The translations under genes and the position numbers were made by a program. A stretch of 6,948 nt of DNA, taken from assembly GCA_902373595.1 (NCBI GenBank), contig CABKMX010000054.1:1-6948 (forward strand), in the 5' to 3' direction. This DNA comes from an uncultured Christensenellaceae bacterium (lineage in GTDB: Bacteria; Bacillota; Clostridia; Christensenellales; UBA3700). The notes under the pieces were generated by a model. That model saw only the letters and a program-made list of their open reading frames with translations. It ran no database searches and was not told the origin of the DNA. Shown one piece after another: positions 1-6,693 of the stretch (position 1 is its first letter; each line of letters starts with the position of its first letter).

Positions 1-1538
1 ACAGCAAGCTGATCAACCAAAAGTTCCTGACGACAAAGGACTATGTGCTGTTCGCGCTCGCGAGATTCGCAAGCAGCGCGGTCACCGGTCTCGTTCAGGG
101 CTACCTGCTGTTCTTCTTCACGGTCTGCGTGGGCATCTCTCCGACGGACGTCGGCTTGATGTTCCTGATCACGAAGATCTTTGACGGCCTCAACGACCCC
201 GTCATGGGCATGATCGTCGACAAGACGCGTACCCGTTGGGGCAAGATGAGACCCTACCTCTTATTCGGTGCTATACCGTGGGCGATAGTCACGATCATGC
301 TCTTCCTGCCGGTCACGAGCTTCTCGAGCGGCGGCAAGATCGCATGGATGTACATCACCTACATACTGTATGACATCACCGGTACCATCGTCGGCGTTCC
401 GCTCGACGGCATCCCCGCGGTCGCGTCGCCCAACATGGACGAGCGCTCCAAGATGATCTCGGTCAGCCGTATCCTCGGCTCGATCGGCGAGCAGTCCGCG
501 CTGGTGCTCATCTCGATCGGCTTGCTCATCAGCAACGACGACTACACCAACACCTATATGGTCACCGCGATCATCATCGGCATCCTCGGACCTCTGTTCA
601 TGGTGCTGGGCGGCGTCAGGGTCAAGGAGAGGTGCGAACCCACCGAGACGACCCCGAGTCTGCTCGAAGGCTTCAAGTATATGTTCAAGAACAAGCCGTT
701 CCTGTTGCTGATCCTGTCCAACCTGTTGACGTTCTTCCGCAACCTGGTCAGCGCCGCGATCATGTATGTCGTCGCATACATCTACAACGACGGCTCGCTT
801 CAGATCGCGTTCGCTCTGCCCGGTGCGATCGCGTCGATGATAGGTATGATGTTCGCGCCCAGGCTGAAGCGGATGATGGATTCCAAAAAGCTGTTCATCT
901 TCGCGACGATTTGGCACTCGGCGGCGCTTGCGATCATCTTCTTCATCTACTTGATGGGCGGCACCAACTTCATCCTGATTGCCGCGTTGATGTTTGTCGC
1001 GATGCTGCCGGTCGGCGTGCTCAACGTCGTGCCGCACTTGATGGCGACCGACACGCTCGACTATTGGGAAGACAAGACGGGCGAGAGATTGGAGGGCATC
1101 ACCTTCTCGCTTATGAGCCTTCGTTCCAAGGTCTCGTCCGGCTTCAAGGACTACTTCCTGTCGTGGCTGCTCGCGTTCTTCCTGTTCTCGCAGCCGCTGT
1201 CGTTCCTCAACGACCACACCCCGGCGCAGACGGAGTTCACCAAGATGGGCATCTTTATGATCTTCACGATCATTCCGGCGATCACCAACCTCGTCTCCAT
1301 CGTCCCGATGCTGTTCTACAACCTGTCGGGCAAGAAGATGGCGGAGATCGAGGTGCGTCTCGCGCACAAGCGCAAGGCGGAATACGAGGCTAAACTCGCC
1401 GCCGAGCAGGGCGAAGCGCCCGCCGAAGGCGAGGCTGTCACGGAGGACGGCAAGGTCGTCATCGACGGCGACATCGTCACCGAGACAAAAGAGGCGGTGG
1501 CTATGGACACCGTGCATATCGACGGAGCGGAGGACTGA
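1..1538 (+). CDS. GPH-family (MelB-like) sugar:cation symporter, 5' end missing
   Basis: Integral membrane secondary transporter of the glycoside-pentoside-hexuronide family (MFS superfamily), which imports sugars or glycosides with Na+ or H+. The frame is open from nt 3 to the TGA at 1536-1538, giving 511 visible residues. A GTG at 45 is in frame but is not the start: transporter-like sequence (SKLINQKFLTTKDYV) continues upstream of it, so the true start lies off the left edge, probably only a few dozen residues away. MelB-type signatures are visible: DGLNDPVMG after the first helix (visible Asp61 and Asp65, the cation-site region), then TRTRWGKMRPY in the first cytoplasmic loop, and the late DKTGERLEGITFS motif near 1069-1113. 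About 11-12 hydrophobic segments are present. After the last one (about nt 1320) comes an unusual hydrophilic, acidic tail of roughly 70 residues. The next gene follows 3 nt downstream, so they are probably co-transcribed. The substrate cannot be told from sequence. Confidence 0.93.
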   Translation, partial: SKLINQKFLTTKDYVLFALARFASSAVTGLVQGYLLFFFTVCVGISPTDVGLMFLITKIFDGLNDPVMGMIVDKTRTRWGKMRPYLLFGAIPWAIVTIMLFLPVTSFSSGGKIAWMYITYILYDITGTIVGVPLDGIPAVASPNMDERSKMISVSRILGSIGEQSALVLISIGLLISNDDYTNTYMVTAIIIGILGPLFMVLGGVRVKERCEPTETTPSLLEGFKYMFKNKPFLLLILSNLLTFFRNLVSAAIMYVVAYIYNDGSLQIAFALPGAIASMIGMMFAPRLKRMMDSKKLFIFATIWHSAALAIIFFIYLMGGTNFILIAALMFVAMLPVGVLNVVPHLMATDTLDYWEDKTGERLEGITFSLMSLRSKVSSGFKDYFLSWLLAFFLFSQPLSFLNDHTPAQTEFTKMGIFMIFTIIPAITNLVSIVPMLFYNLSGKKMAEIEVRLAHKRKAEYEAKLAAEQGEAPAEGEAVTEDGKVVIDGDIVTETKEAVAMDTVHIDGAED

Positions 1539-1541
1539 GCG

Positions 1542-2792
1542 ATGAAAAAGAAAATTCTCATCATCATAGCGACGGTCATGACCGTGTGCATTTTGGCGAC
1601 GATGTTCGCAGGCTGCTCGCAGAGCGAAGAGGAGTTCTTCACCGAGATCAAAGACGGCGTTGAGGAATTTAACACCAAGTACGTCGGCATCCTCGCCAAC
1701 CTCAAAGAGGCGCAATTCTCCTCTGAGTTCTCGATCGAACGTCACTTCAACGCGGCGATGGATCGCGGCACGACCGAGAACAAGGGCTGGGATCAGTTCG
1801 AGAAGGCGTACAACAAGCTGTACGACTCCTACGCTCCCGACAACAACTTCATCGAAGATCTGTTCGGCAACAAGAGCGAGGAGCAGGAGGCGATCGACGC
1901 GCTCGGCATGGAGTCCAACGGTTGGTACGACCAATACGCGACCGTCAAGTACTACCAGAACAACAGCGGCGACTTCTACATCGAGATGACGGTGTACGCG
2001 CCCGTATGGGAGAACTTCTATGAAGACTTCCGCGCGGCGCTCGAAGACTCCGAAAAGCTCGCCGAACTCGAGACGAGCGCGGCTGAGAGCGACGCGAACA
2101 AGTACAGATACGACACGATCAAGGCGACCATCGACGGCGTGACCGTGACCGAGGTGCGCACCAAGGACGGCGCGACTGTCATGAGCGTCAACGGCGAGAC
2201 GGCTTCGGTCGGTCTCATCGCCGACGGCATTGAGCTGCTCGAGCAATACGGCGTGCACGACGCCGAGTTCAGCTCGGACGATCTGGTCGGCTTCTCCGAC
2301 GGCAACAAGATCTACACCCACGTCATGCAGGCGCAGTACAGGACGGTGTACGGCTTGCCCGAGACGACGCCCGAGTTTGACGCTCCCACGGTGCCGACCA
2401 CCTCAGATCCGGCGGCGGTGCAGGAGTATCTGTCCGCGCTCGACGAGGAGCTTTGGATCTGGCAGAGCGAGCTGAATGCCTACTTTGACGATTCGCTCCG
2501 CATCGCGGAAAAGGGCGACTATTGGGAAGGCTTCGGCGAAGACATCATCTACGATTGGAACAAGATCGGCGCGATGGACACCGCTCGCTATACCTACGAC
2601 TACAACAACAAGCACAAGAGGCTTGAGCAGATCGACTTCTACACCGAGCGCATCATGCCTTACTACACCGAAAAGAACGCGATCGACATCACGCTCGAGC
2701 TCAAAGCGGACGTGTTCGACAACACCCATCTCGTCATAGACTTTGTCTATCCCGAAGAGGGCGAGGAGTTCGCGGTGCCGAACATAGATTGA
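1542..2792 (+). CDS. Secreted lipoprotein of unknown function, 416 aa
   Basis: I do not recognise this family. The N-terminus is a clear lipoprotein signal: MKKK, a hydrophobic stretch, then the lipobox-like FAGC, with Cys25 as the lipidation site. The mature protein should therefore be anchored on the outer face of the cytoplasmic membrane. It is acidic, rich in Tyr, Trp, Asp and Glu, has no further cysteine and no membrane segment. The middle (about 180-235) looks beta-rich, with alternating hydrophobic residues in IDGVTVTEVRTKDGATVMSV, and helical aromatic segments lie on either side. The start is supported by GGAGG at 1529-1533, 8 nt upstream and inside the end of the transporter gene. 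Because it lies 3 nt after a sugar symporter and ends at a strong terminator, it is probably a partner of that transporter, for example in substrate capture or at the cell surface. It lacks obvious features of an ABC solute-binding protein, so that label is not supported. Confidence 0.88.
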   Translation: MKKKILIIIATVMTVCILATMFAGCSQSEEEFFTEIKDGVEEFNTKYVGILANLKEAQFSSEFSIERHFNAAMDRGTTENKGWDQFEKAYNKLYDSYAPDNNFIEDLFGNKSEEQEAIDALGMESNGWYDQYATVKYYQNNSGDFYIEMTVYAPVWENFYEDFRAALEDSEKLAELETSAAESDANKYRYDTIKATIDGVTVTEVRTKDGATVMSVNGETASVGLIADGIELLEQYGVHDAEFSSDDLVGFSDGNKIYTHVMQAQYRTVYGLPETTPEFDAPTVPTTSDPAAVQEYLSALDEELWIWQSELNAYFDDSLRIAEKGDYWEGFGEDIIYDWNKIGAMDTARYTYDYNNKHKRLEQIDFYTERIMPYYTEKNAIDITLELKADVFDNTHLVIDFVYPEEGEEFAVPNID

Positions 2793-2805
2793 CGTTTTCC
2801 GAAAG

Positions 2806-2832
2806 ACCGCCGTGGCGACACGGCGGTTTTTT
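2806..2832 (+). terminator. Rho-independent terminator after the lipoprotein gene
   Basis: A perfect 9-bp stem (ACCGCCGTG at 2806-2814 with CACGGCGGT at 2819-2827) is closed by the loop GCGA, a GNRA tetraloop, and runs into six T's (2827-2832). It starts 14 nt after the lipoprotein stop codon and ends the transporter-lipoprotein unit. Confidence 0.93.
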
Positions 2833-2864
2833 CGTGCCCGGCGGGCGGAAGAGAGGCGATCGAA

Positions 2865-2895
2865 CGCCGCCGCGACGCCTCGCGTCAAAGCGGCG
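2865..2895. other. Two-tier inverted repeat between terminator and copA promoter
   Basis: Outer arms CGCCGC (2865-2870) and GCGGCG (2890-2895) enclose an internal loop (CGC/AAA) and an inner stem GACGC (2874-2878)/GCGTC (2882-2886) with a 3-nt loop. There is no T-tract, so it is not a terminator. It sits upstream of the copA promoter and would not be in that transcript. The region is GC-rich, so chance pairing is a real alternative. Otherwise I see nothing coding in 2833-2946. Confidence 0.25.
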
Positions 2896-2946
2896 ATGGA
2901 AATGTACGAAAGAGGAGTGTATGTAGTCGTCGCCCGGGGTAAATCC

Positions 2947-2975
2947 TTGACAAAGACGCAGCCGAGTGATATCAT
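2947..2975 (+). promoter_or_regulatory. Sigma-A-type promoter of copA-aroG
   Basis: TTGACA (2947-2952), a perfect consensus -35, is followed after 17 nt by TATCAT (2970-2975) as the -10. Transcription would begin near 2982, giving a leader of about 30 nt before the copA ATG, too short for a riboswitch. An 8-bp palindrome TGATATCA (2967-2974) overlaps the -10 and could be an operator half-site, but I recognise no CopY-type TACANNTGTA box. The 17-nt spacer also does not suit a CueR-type MerR activator, which uses longer spacers of about 19-20 nt. Confidence 0.82.
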
Positions 2976-3012
2976 ATAAGCAAACAAAGTCTACTATTTT
3001 GATAGGGATTGT

Positions 3013-5520
3013 ATGAAGAGCATAATTTTCAACATCAAGGGCATGAGCTGCGTCGTGTGCAGCGCGAGCTGTCAGCGCGCGTTGCTCAAACTCGACGGGG
3101 TGAGCAGGGCGGACGTCAACTTTGCCAGCGGCAAGGCGGTCGTCGAGTACGACGAGTCCAAGGTGGATGTCGCCGCACTTGCGCAAGCGGTCCAAAAGGC
3201 GGGATATGCCGCCGAGTTTGCCGAGGAAAAGAGGGCGGCGGTCAAGGTCGACCGCGACCTTGTGTTCGCGATCGTCCGCATCGTCCTGGGACTCACATTG
3301 TTGCTTTGGGCGATGCTGCCTATGATCGGCGTGCCCTATCCGGACGCGATCTCGCCGGACGGCAATCCGGTCGTGTTCGCAATCGTGCAGATCTGCCTTT
3401 GCGTGCCCGTGATGGCGGTCAGCTATCAAATCTATTTCCGCGGATATCGCAATCTGTTCCGTCTCGACCCCAACATGGATTCGCTCGTCGCGCTCAGCAC
3501 GACCGCGGCGTTTGCGTACAGCATATACGGCTTTGTGCTCGTCTGCACGGGCGACGCGCACGCGGTGCACAACCTCTATTTCGAGTCGGCGGCGGTGATA
3601 CTCGCGCTGATCTCGCTGGGCAAATATCTCGAACACCGCGCGCTCGCCAAGACGGGCGAGGCGATCTCCAAATTGACAATGCTCGCGCCAAAAGAGGCGA
3701 CGGTGCTACGGGACGGCGAGTTCGTCAAGGTGGACGCGCAGGAGGTCGTCGCAGGCGACATCGTGCTGGTCAGGGCGGGCGAGAGCTTTTGCTGCGACGG
3801 CGAGGTCATAGAGGGCGAGAGCGCGGTGCAGGAGAGCATGCTGACAGGCGAGAGCTTGCCCGTCGACAAGACGGTCGGCGACCGCGTGATAGGCGGCACC
3901 GTAAACGGGGACGGCACGCTCAAATTCCGCGCGACGTCGGTCGGGGCGGACACGATGCTCAGCAAGATCATCAAGCTGGTCGAGAGCGCGCAGAACAGCA
4001 AGGCGCCCATCGCCAAACTCGCAGACAAGGTCAGCAAGGTCTTTGTCCCGTCCGTCATGGCGGTCGCGGTGCTCGCGGCGATAGTGTGGGCGGCGGTCGG
4101 CGAGGACAGCGCGTTCGTCATCAAGGTGTTCGTTTCCGTATTGACGATCGCGTGCCCGTGCGCGCTCGGACTTGCGACTCCGACGGCAATCATCACCGGC
4201 AGCGGCGCCGGCGCGAAGATAGGCATATTGTTCAAGAGTGCGGAGGCGCTCGAGAGGTGCGCCCACATCGACACCGTCGTGCTCGACAAGACGGGTACGG
4301 TGACCGAAGGCATACCCAAAATCAAAGAGGTTTTCGCCGTCGGCGACGAGAGCGAATTTTTGAGCCTGTGTGCGTCAGCCGAGCGTTTGAGCGTTCATCC
4401 GCTTGCCAGGGCGGTGACCGAATACGCGGACTCGAGCGGTGCGAAAGTGCGCGTCGCGGACAGCGCGGAGAATGTCGGCGGACACGGCATGAGGGCTGTC
4501 GTGGACGGCAAGACGTTGATTTGCGGCAAGCAGGCGTTTTTGGAGAGAGAGGGCGTGGACGTCGCGCCGATAAAGGCGGCTTTGGAGCGCGCCTACGCGG
4601 ACGGAGCGAGTGTGGTCGCCGCCGCATACGACGGAAAGGCAATCGGCGTCATATCGCTCGCGGACGGCTTGAAGAGAGGCGCAAAGGAATTGATCGAGGA
4701 CTTGCACGCCGGGCACATCAAGTCAATCATGCTGACCGGCGACAACGCCGCGACGGCGAGAGCGATCGCGCGAGAGGCGGGGATTGACGAGACGATCGCC
4801 GAGGTGCTGCCCGGCGACAAGGCGGACAAGGTAACCGAGTTGATAAAGGGCGGCGCAAAGGTCGCGATGGTCGGCGACGGCATCAACGACGCGCCGGCGT
4901 TGACGAGTGCGGACGTGGGCATAGCGATAGGCGAGGGCAGCGACATCGCGGTCGAGAGCGCGGACGTAGTGCTTGTCGGCGGCGACGTCTGCGGCGCGGC
5001 GTATGCGATCGAGCTCGGCAGGGCGACCGTGCGCAACATCAAGGAGAACCTGTTTTGGGCGTTCATCTACAACATCTTGGGCATACCGTTCGCCGCCGGC
5101 GTCGTCTATGCGCTGGGCGGACCGCTGCTCGATCCGATGATTGCGGCGCTTGCGATGAGTCTGTCGTCGGTCAGCGTCGTGCTCAATGCGCTGAGATTGA
5201 GTTTGTTCAAGCCCAAACGGTTGAAAAACGCGCGCGAATCGATTATAATCAAAGATACGGAAAACCGCGCCGCATGCGCCTGCAACGCCTGCCCGGTCGC
5301 GGAGGAGGAAGAGATGAAAACAGTTACGATCAAGGTCAAGGGCATGATGTGCGCCCATTGCGAAAAGCACGTCGCGGACGCCGTCAAGGCTTTGCCCGGC
5401 GTCGCGGATTGCAAGGCGGACAAGGACGCCGCCTCTGCCGTCGTCACATTGAGCGGAGAGGTCGCTCTCGCCGACATAGTCAAGGCGATCGAGGACGCAG
5501 GTTACGAAGCGGAGGCGTGA
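3013..5520 (+). CDS. copA: Copper-exporting P1B-type ATPase with C-terminal CopZ-like domain
   Basis: Pumps Cu(I) out of the cytoplasm at the expense of ATP; inner-membrane protein of 835 aa. Domains in order: N-terminal HMA domain (about 3-70) with the metal site GMSC13xxC16; paired helices from about residue 80; actuator domain with TGES (278-281); the transmembrane copper motif CPC (381-383); phosphorylation site DKTGT (Asp425); the P1B-specific HP pair (His462-Pro463); TGDN (575-578) and GDGIND (621-626) of the P-domain hinge; Tyr686-Asn687 and MSLSS (715-719) in the last helices, both hallmarks of Cu(I) pumps. A linker (about 730-767) with C755, C757 and C760 leads to a second HMA domain (768-835) with GMMC780AHC783. 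The ATG has a modest AGGG at 3004-3007, 5 nt upstream. No copper regulator gene is adjacent. The next gene starts 1 nt after the stop. All catalytic residues are intact. Silver as an extra substrate is possible. Confidence 0.97.
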   Translation: MKSIIFNIKGMSCVVCSASCQRALLKLDGVSRADVNFASGKAVVEYDESKVDVAALAQAVQKAGYAAEFAEEKRAAVKVDRDLVFAIVRIVLGLTLLLWAMLPMIGVPYPDAISPDGNPVVFAIVQICLCVPVMAVSYQIYFRGYRNLFRLDPNMDSLVALSTTAAFAYSIYGFVLVCTGDAHAVHNLYFESAAVILALISLGKYLEHRALAKTGEAISKLTMLAPKEATVLRDGEFVKVDAQEVVAGDIVLVRAGESFCCDGEVIEGESAVQESMLTGESLPVDKTVGDRVIGGTVNGDGTLKFRATSVGADTMLSKIIKLVESAQNSKAPIAKLADKVSKVFVPSVMAVAVLAAIVWAAVGEDSAFVIKVFVSVLTIACPCALGLATPTAIITGSGAGAKIGILFKSAEALERCAHIDTVVLDKTGTVTEGIPKIKEVFAVGDESEFLSLCASAERLSVHPLARAVTEYADSSGAKVRVADSAENVGGHGMRAVVDGKTLICGKQAFLEREGVDVAPIKAALERAYADGASVVAAAYDGKAIGVISLADGLKRGAKELIEDLHAGHIKSIMLTGDNAATARAIAREAGIDETIAEVLPGDKADKVTELIKGGAKVAMVGDGINDAPALTSADVGIAIGEGSDIAVESADVVLVGGDVCGAAYAIELGRATVRNIKENLFWAFIYNILGIPFAAGVVYALGGPLLDPMIAALAMSLSSVSVVLNALRLSLFKPKRLKNARESIIIKDTENRAACACNACPVAEEEEMKTVTIKVKGMMCAHCEKHVADAVKALPGVADCKADKDAASAVVTLSGEVALADIVKAIEDAGYEAEA
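5303..5308 (+). promoter_or_regulatory. Perfect Shine-Dalgarno inside copA, ahead of its C-terminal HMA domain
   Basis: AGGAGG lies 5 nt before the in-frame ATG at 5314, a stronger site than the one used by copA itself. It falls within the GAG GAG GAA GAG codons for a four-Glu run, so amino acid composition alone could have created it. Its exact placement at the domain boundary, with a following MKTVTIKV typical of a CopZ start, argues for real use. Confidence 0.5.
5314..5520 (+). CDS. Possible free CopZ-like copper chaperone from an internal copA start
   Basis: Nested in copA and in the same frame (codon 768 of copA). Initiation at this ATG would give a 68-aa single HMA domain, beginning [13 protein letters not shown] and containing the Cu(I) site CAHC (Cys13 and Cys16 of the short form). 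Stand-alone CopZ proteins are about 65-70 aa and start in just this way, so the short form would be a complete, soluble cytoplasmic chaperone able to deliver Cu(I) to CopA. Seen: the perfect SD, the ATG and the domain boundary all coincide. Inferred: that ribosomes start here. The alternative is that the segment exists only as the fused C-terminal domain, a remnant of an ancestral copA-copZ gene pair that lost the stop codon between them. Confidence 0.4.
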   Translation: MKTVTIKVKGMMCAHCEKHVADAVKALPGVADCKADKDAASAVVTLSGEVALADIVKAIEDAGYEAEA

Positions 5521-5521
5521 T

Positions 5522-6550
5522 ATGTTCGTCAAGGTCAAACAGATCATGTCGTCCGAGGAGATCAAGCAGCTCGAGCCCGTCACGCCGCAGATCGCCGCGA
5601 TCAAGGCGCGCCGCGACGAAGAGGCGAAGGCGATCTTGCGCGGCGACGACAAGAGGCTGATGGTCATCGTCGGACCGTGTTCGGCGGACAACGAGCCGGC
5701 GGTCTGCGACTATGTGTACCGCCTTGCCGGGCTTGCCGAAAAGATCAAGGACAAGATCTTTGTCATCCCGCGCATATACACCAACAAGCCGCGTACCAAG
5801 GGCGAGGGCTACAAGGGGATATTGCACAATCCCGATCCGCACAAGGACGAGACGGACATTCAAGCGGGCATAATCGCGCTTCGCAAGATGCATTTGAGGG
5901 CGATCGCGGAGAGCGGGCTTTCCGCCGCCGACGAGATGCTCTATCCCGAGAATCACGTCTATCTCGACGACCTCTTGACCTATGTCGCGGTCGGCGCGCG
6001 TTCGTCCGAAGACCAGCAGCACAGGCTTGTCGCGAGCGGCGTGGACATCCCCTGCGGGATAAAGAATCCGATGAACGGCAGCTTTCCCGTCACACTCAAC
6101 TCGATCTATGCGGCGCAGATAGCCAACGAGTTCAAGTACCGCACCTGTCAAGTGCGCACCGATGGCAACCCCTACGCGCACGCGATATTGCGCGGCAGCG
6201 TGGACGTGTACGGCAACAACATCCCCAACTATCACTACGAGGATCTGATGCGGTTCATCGATATGTACGAAAAGCAGGGGCTGAAAAATCCTGCGGTCAT
6301 CGTCGACACCAACCACAGCAACAGCGGCAAGAATTACATCGAACAGATCCGCATCGTCAAAGAGGTCGTCGACAACATACGCCACAACGACCGCATACGC
6401 CGCTATGTCCGCGGCTTTCTCATCGAGAGCTACATCGAGGACGGCGCCCAGCCGGTCACAGGATGCGAGTACGGCAAGTCGGTCACCGACCCGTGTCTCG
6501 GATGGGAAAAGACGGAAAGGCTGCTTCTCGACGTCGCGGACAAACTTTGA
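5522..6550 (+). CDS. aroG: 3-deoxy-7-phosphoheptulonate (DAHP) synthase, type I
   Basis: Condenses phosphoenolpyruvate with erythrose 4-phosphate to DAHP, the first step of the shikimate pathway; cytoplasmic, metal-dependent. At 342 aa it matches the AroF/G/H class (about 350 aa). Conserved sites, aligned by eye to E. coli AroG: GPCS with metal ligand Cys53; RIYTNKPRT with Arg84 and Lys89; GAR with Arg160; GIKN with Lys181; the metal ligand His265 in NHSNS; Glu302 in IESY; and Asp323 in VTDPCLGW. The wording GIKNP, TDGNPYAHAILRGS and IPNYHYEDL marks the branch common in clostridia rather than the enteric enzymes. Tyr141 and His145 stand where AroG has Asp146 and Pro150, positions tied to phenylalanine inhibition, so allosteric control may differ. 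The start is set by GGAGG at 5511-5515, 6 nt upstream inside copA. It is 1 nt from the copA stop, with no room for its own promoter between them, and is followed by a terminator. Confidence 0.96.
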   Translation: MFVKVKQIMSSEEIKQLEPVTPQIAAIKARRDEEAKAILRGDDKRLMVIVGPCSADNEPAVCDYVYRLAGLAEKIKDKIFVIPRIYTNKPRTKGEGYKGILHNPDPHKDETDIQAGIIALRKMHLRAIAESGLSAADEMLYPENHVYLDDLLTYVAVGARSSEDQQHRLVASGVDIPCGIKNPMNGSFPVTLNSIYAAQIANEFKYRTCQVRTDGNPYAHAILRGSVDVYGNNIPNYHYEDLMRFIDMYEKQGLKNPAVIVDTNHSNSGKNYIEQIRIVKEVVDNIRHNDRIRRYVRGFLIESYIEDGAQPVTGCEYGKSVTDPCLGWEKTERLLLDVADKL

Positions 6551-6567
6551 ACAAAGACCTTTCAAGG

Positions 6568-6590
6568 GCGCGCCTTCGGGCGCGCTTTTT
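6568..6590 (+). terminator. Rho-independent terminator after the DAHP synthase gene
   Basis: A 7-bp all-GC stem (GCGCGCC at 6568-6574 with GGCGCGC at 6579-6585) is closed by the very stable C(UUCG)G tetraloop and followed by five T's (6586-6590). G-T and A-T pairs at 6564-6567 can lengthen the stem. It begins 17 nt after the stop codon and ends the copA-aroG unit. Confidence 0.92.
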
Positions 6591-6613
6591 ATATGCGCGC
6601 GAGCATATGCGCG
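6591..6613. repeat. Short direct and inverted repeat upstream of the last promoter
   Basis: ATATGCGCG occurs at 6591-6599 and again at 6605-6613, a 14-nt step. Overlapping this, ATATGC (6591-6596) and GCATAT (6603-6608) form a 6-bp dyad around GCGCGA. The element ends 4 nt before the -35 of the next promoter, a plausible place for a regulator to bind. It could equally be low-complexity chance next to a GC-rich terminator. Confidence 0.3.
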
Positions 6614-6617
6614 GCGC

Positions 6618-6647
6618 TTGACCGAAGCGCGTGGGATATGGTATCAT
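6618..6647 (+). promoter_or_regulatory. Sigma-A-type promoter of the right-edge lipoprotein gene
   Basis: TTGACC (6618-6623), 18 nt, TATCAT (6642-6647). The stretch from the -10 onward (TATCATAAAAGCAAA) differs from the same stretch of the copA promoter at only one of 15 positions. The leader to the ATG at 6694 would be about 40 nt. Confidence 0.72.
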
Positions 6648-6693
6648 AAAAGCAAAGATAATCGCGTGTTGAGTTACGCTTGATGAGGGAATT

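Noticed and set aside
45..47. GTG as start of the GPH transporter
   Set aside because: Family-like sequence continues in frame to the left edge; the true start is outside the window.
261..2321. Long minus-strand open frame of 686 codons antisense to the transporter and lipoprotein genes
   Set aside because: It reads as low-complexity Arg/Asp/Val/Glu-rich protein with no fold or motif, spans two real genes and their junction, and follows from GC-rich codon usage on the other strand.
2896..2979. 27-codon ORF ending at the copA -10 (MEMYERGVYVVV...)
   Set aside because: No convincing ribosome site and it overlaps the promoter; probably chance.
2994..3005. Small dyad CTAT-TTTG-ATAG touching the copA ribosome site
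   Set aside because: A 4-bp AT-rich stem is too weak to count as a regulatory hairpin.
3190..3199. Possible E. coli-style programmed frameshift site (CCAAAAGG) near the end of the first HMA domain of copA
   Set aside because: Slipping back one base would change the P-site codon from CAA to CCA, which re-pairs poorly, so it does not fit the usual slippery pattern.
2734..3636. 300-codon minus-strand frame covering the terminator, the copA promoter and the start of copA
   Set aside because: Runs through a terminator and promoter that face the other way, and its translation is low-complexity.
3009..4787. 592-codon plus-strand frame overlapping copA
   Set aside because: Arg/Gly-rich shadow in another frame of copA, which has every P-type ATPase motif intact in its own frame.
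5480..6565. 361-codon minus-strand frame opposite the DAHP synthase gene
   Set aside because: No recognisable motif; the plus-strand frame is a complete, conserved enzyme.
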